Below, one piece after another: positions 63,978 to 64,000 of a stretch of 64,000 bases of DNA. The notes under the pieces are model-generated. The model saw nothing but the letters and a program-made list of their open reading frames with translations, had not been told where the DNA came from and made no database searches. Origin of the DNA: Brachybacterium alimentarium. GTDB lineage: Bacteria > Actinomycetota > Actinomycetes > Actinomycetales > Dermabacteraceae. The DNA lies in assembly GCF_002332425.1 (NCBI RefSeq), contig NZ_NRGS01000004.1, positions 168,163 to 232,162 of the forward strand. Reading direction: 5' to 3'. Numbering within the stretch: the first letter of the stretch is position 1; each line of letters starts with the position of its first letter. Position numbers and translations under genes: made by a program.

Positions 63978-64000
63978 CAGAGCAGGCGGTTCCCGGCCCG

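Overview
The window is high-GC, densely coded actinobacterial DNA. Twin-arginine lipoprotein leaders, a mycothiol-type DinB enzyme and many sugar ABC importers without their own ATPase fit an actinomycete. A Brachybacterium or other Dermabacteraceae plant-polymer degrader is my best guess, inferred from gene style only. I see no rRNA, tRNA, insertion sequence, prophage or CRISPR array. Fifty-one protein-coding genes are called, including three small ones: a 30-codon leader ORF, a 61-residue Cys-tail protein and a 42-residue transporter subunit.

Layout. 1-4.5 kb: a MurG-like glycosyltransferase cut by the window edge, and a very large ABC protein whose nucleotide-binding domain has lost its catalytic motifs. 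4.8-5.7 kb: a FrnE-type DsbA oxidoreductase with a separately encoded Cys tail. 6.0-13.6 kb: a minus-strand sugar operon (binding protein, two permeases, RpiR regulator, FAD oxidoreductase, then a VOC dioxygenase-like gene), divergent from a CE7 esterase. 14.8-25 kb: general metabolism and transport (M20 amidohydrolase, NrtR-like Nudix protein, GlpX, DUF2871, Bcr/CflA MFS exporter, aldo/keto reductase, Gfo/Idh oxidoreductase, sodium:solute symporter with a tiny partner). 25.4-26.3 kb: an ATP-grasp enzyme that is probably translated from a leaderless mRNA.

26.5-53.4 kb is a carbohydrate island. It holds an NgcEFG-like importer with an RpiR regulator, an EEP-family hydrolase, a GH42 beta-galactosidase with a second CE7 esterase, a LacI regulator, an LplABC-like importer with a YesL protein, intracellular GH10 xylanase and GH3 glycosidase, xylB, xylA and a divergent ROK (XylR-type) regulator, then a Gfo-ThuA-Gfo operon resembling 3-keto-glycoside metabolism. 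53.5-57.8 kb: an ArsR-type regulator coupled to a membrane M23 peptidase, an AspT-like transporter and a DinB-family enzyme. 58.2-64 kb: two more Gfo/Idh oxidoreductases and a fourth importer.

The parts fit one plan. Lipoprotein binding proteins and permeases import oligosaccharides. CE7 esterases deacetylate them. GH3, GH10 and GH42 enzymes, all without signal peptides, cut them inside the cell. XylA and XylB pass xylose to the pentose phosphate pathway. Gfo/Idh and ThuA enzymes oxidise other glycosides. Shared operator-like motifs tie the pieces together: a 23-bp pattern upstream of both lacI and the last importer, a TTAAGCGAAA pair flanking the 40-kb promoter region, and a XylR-type dyad at xylA/xylR with a degenerate copy over the promoter of the Gfo-ThuA-Gfo operon. 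Several intergenic gaps hold 8-bp tandem arrays or very stable hairpins beside start or stop codons.
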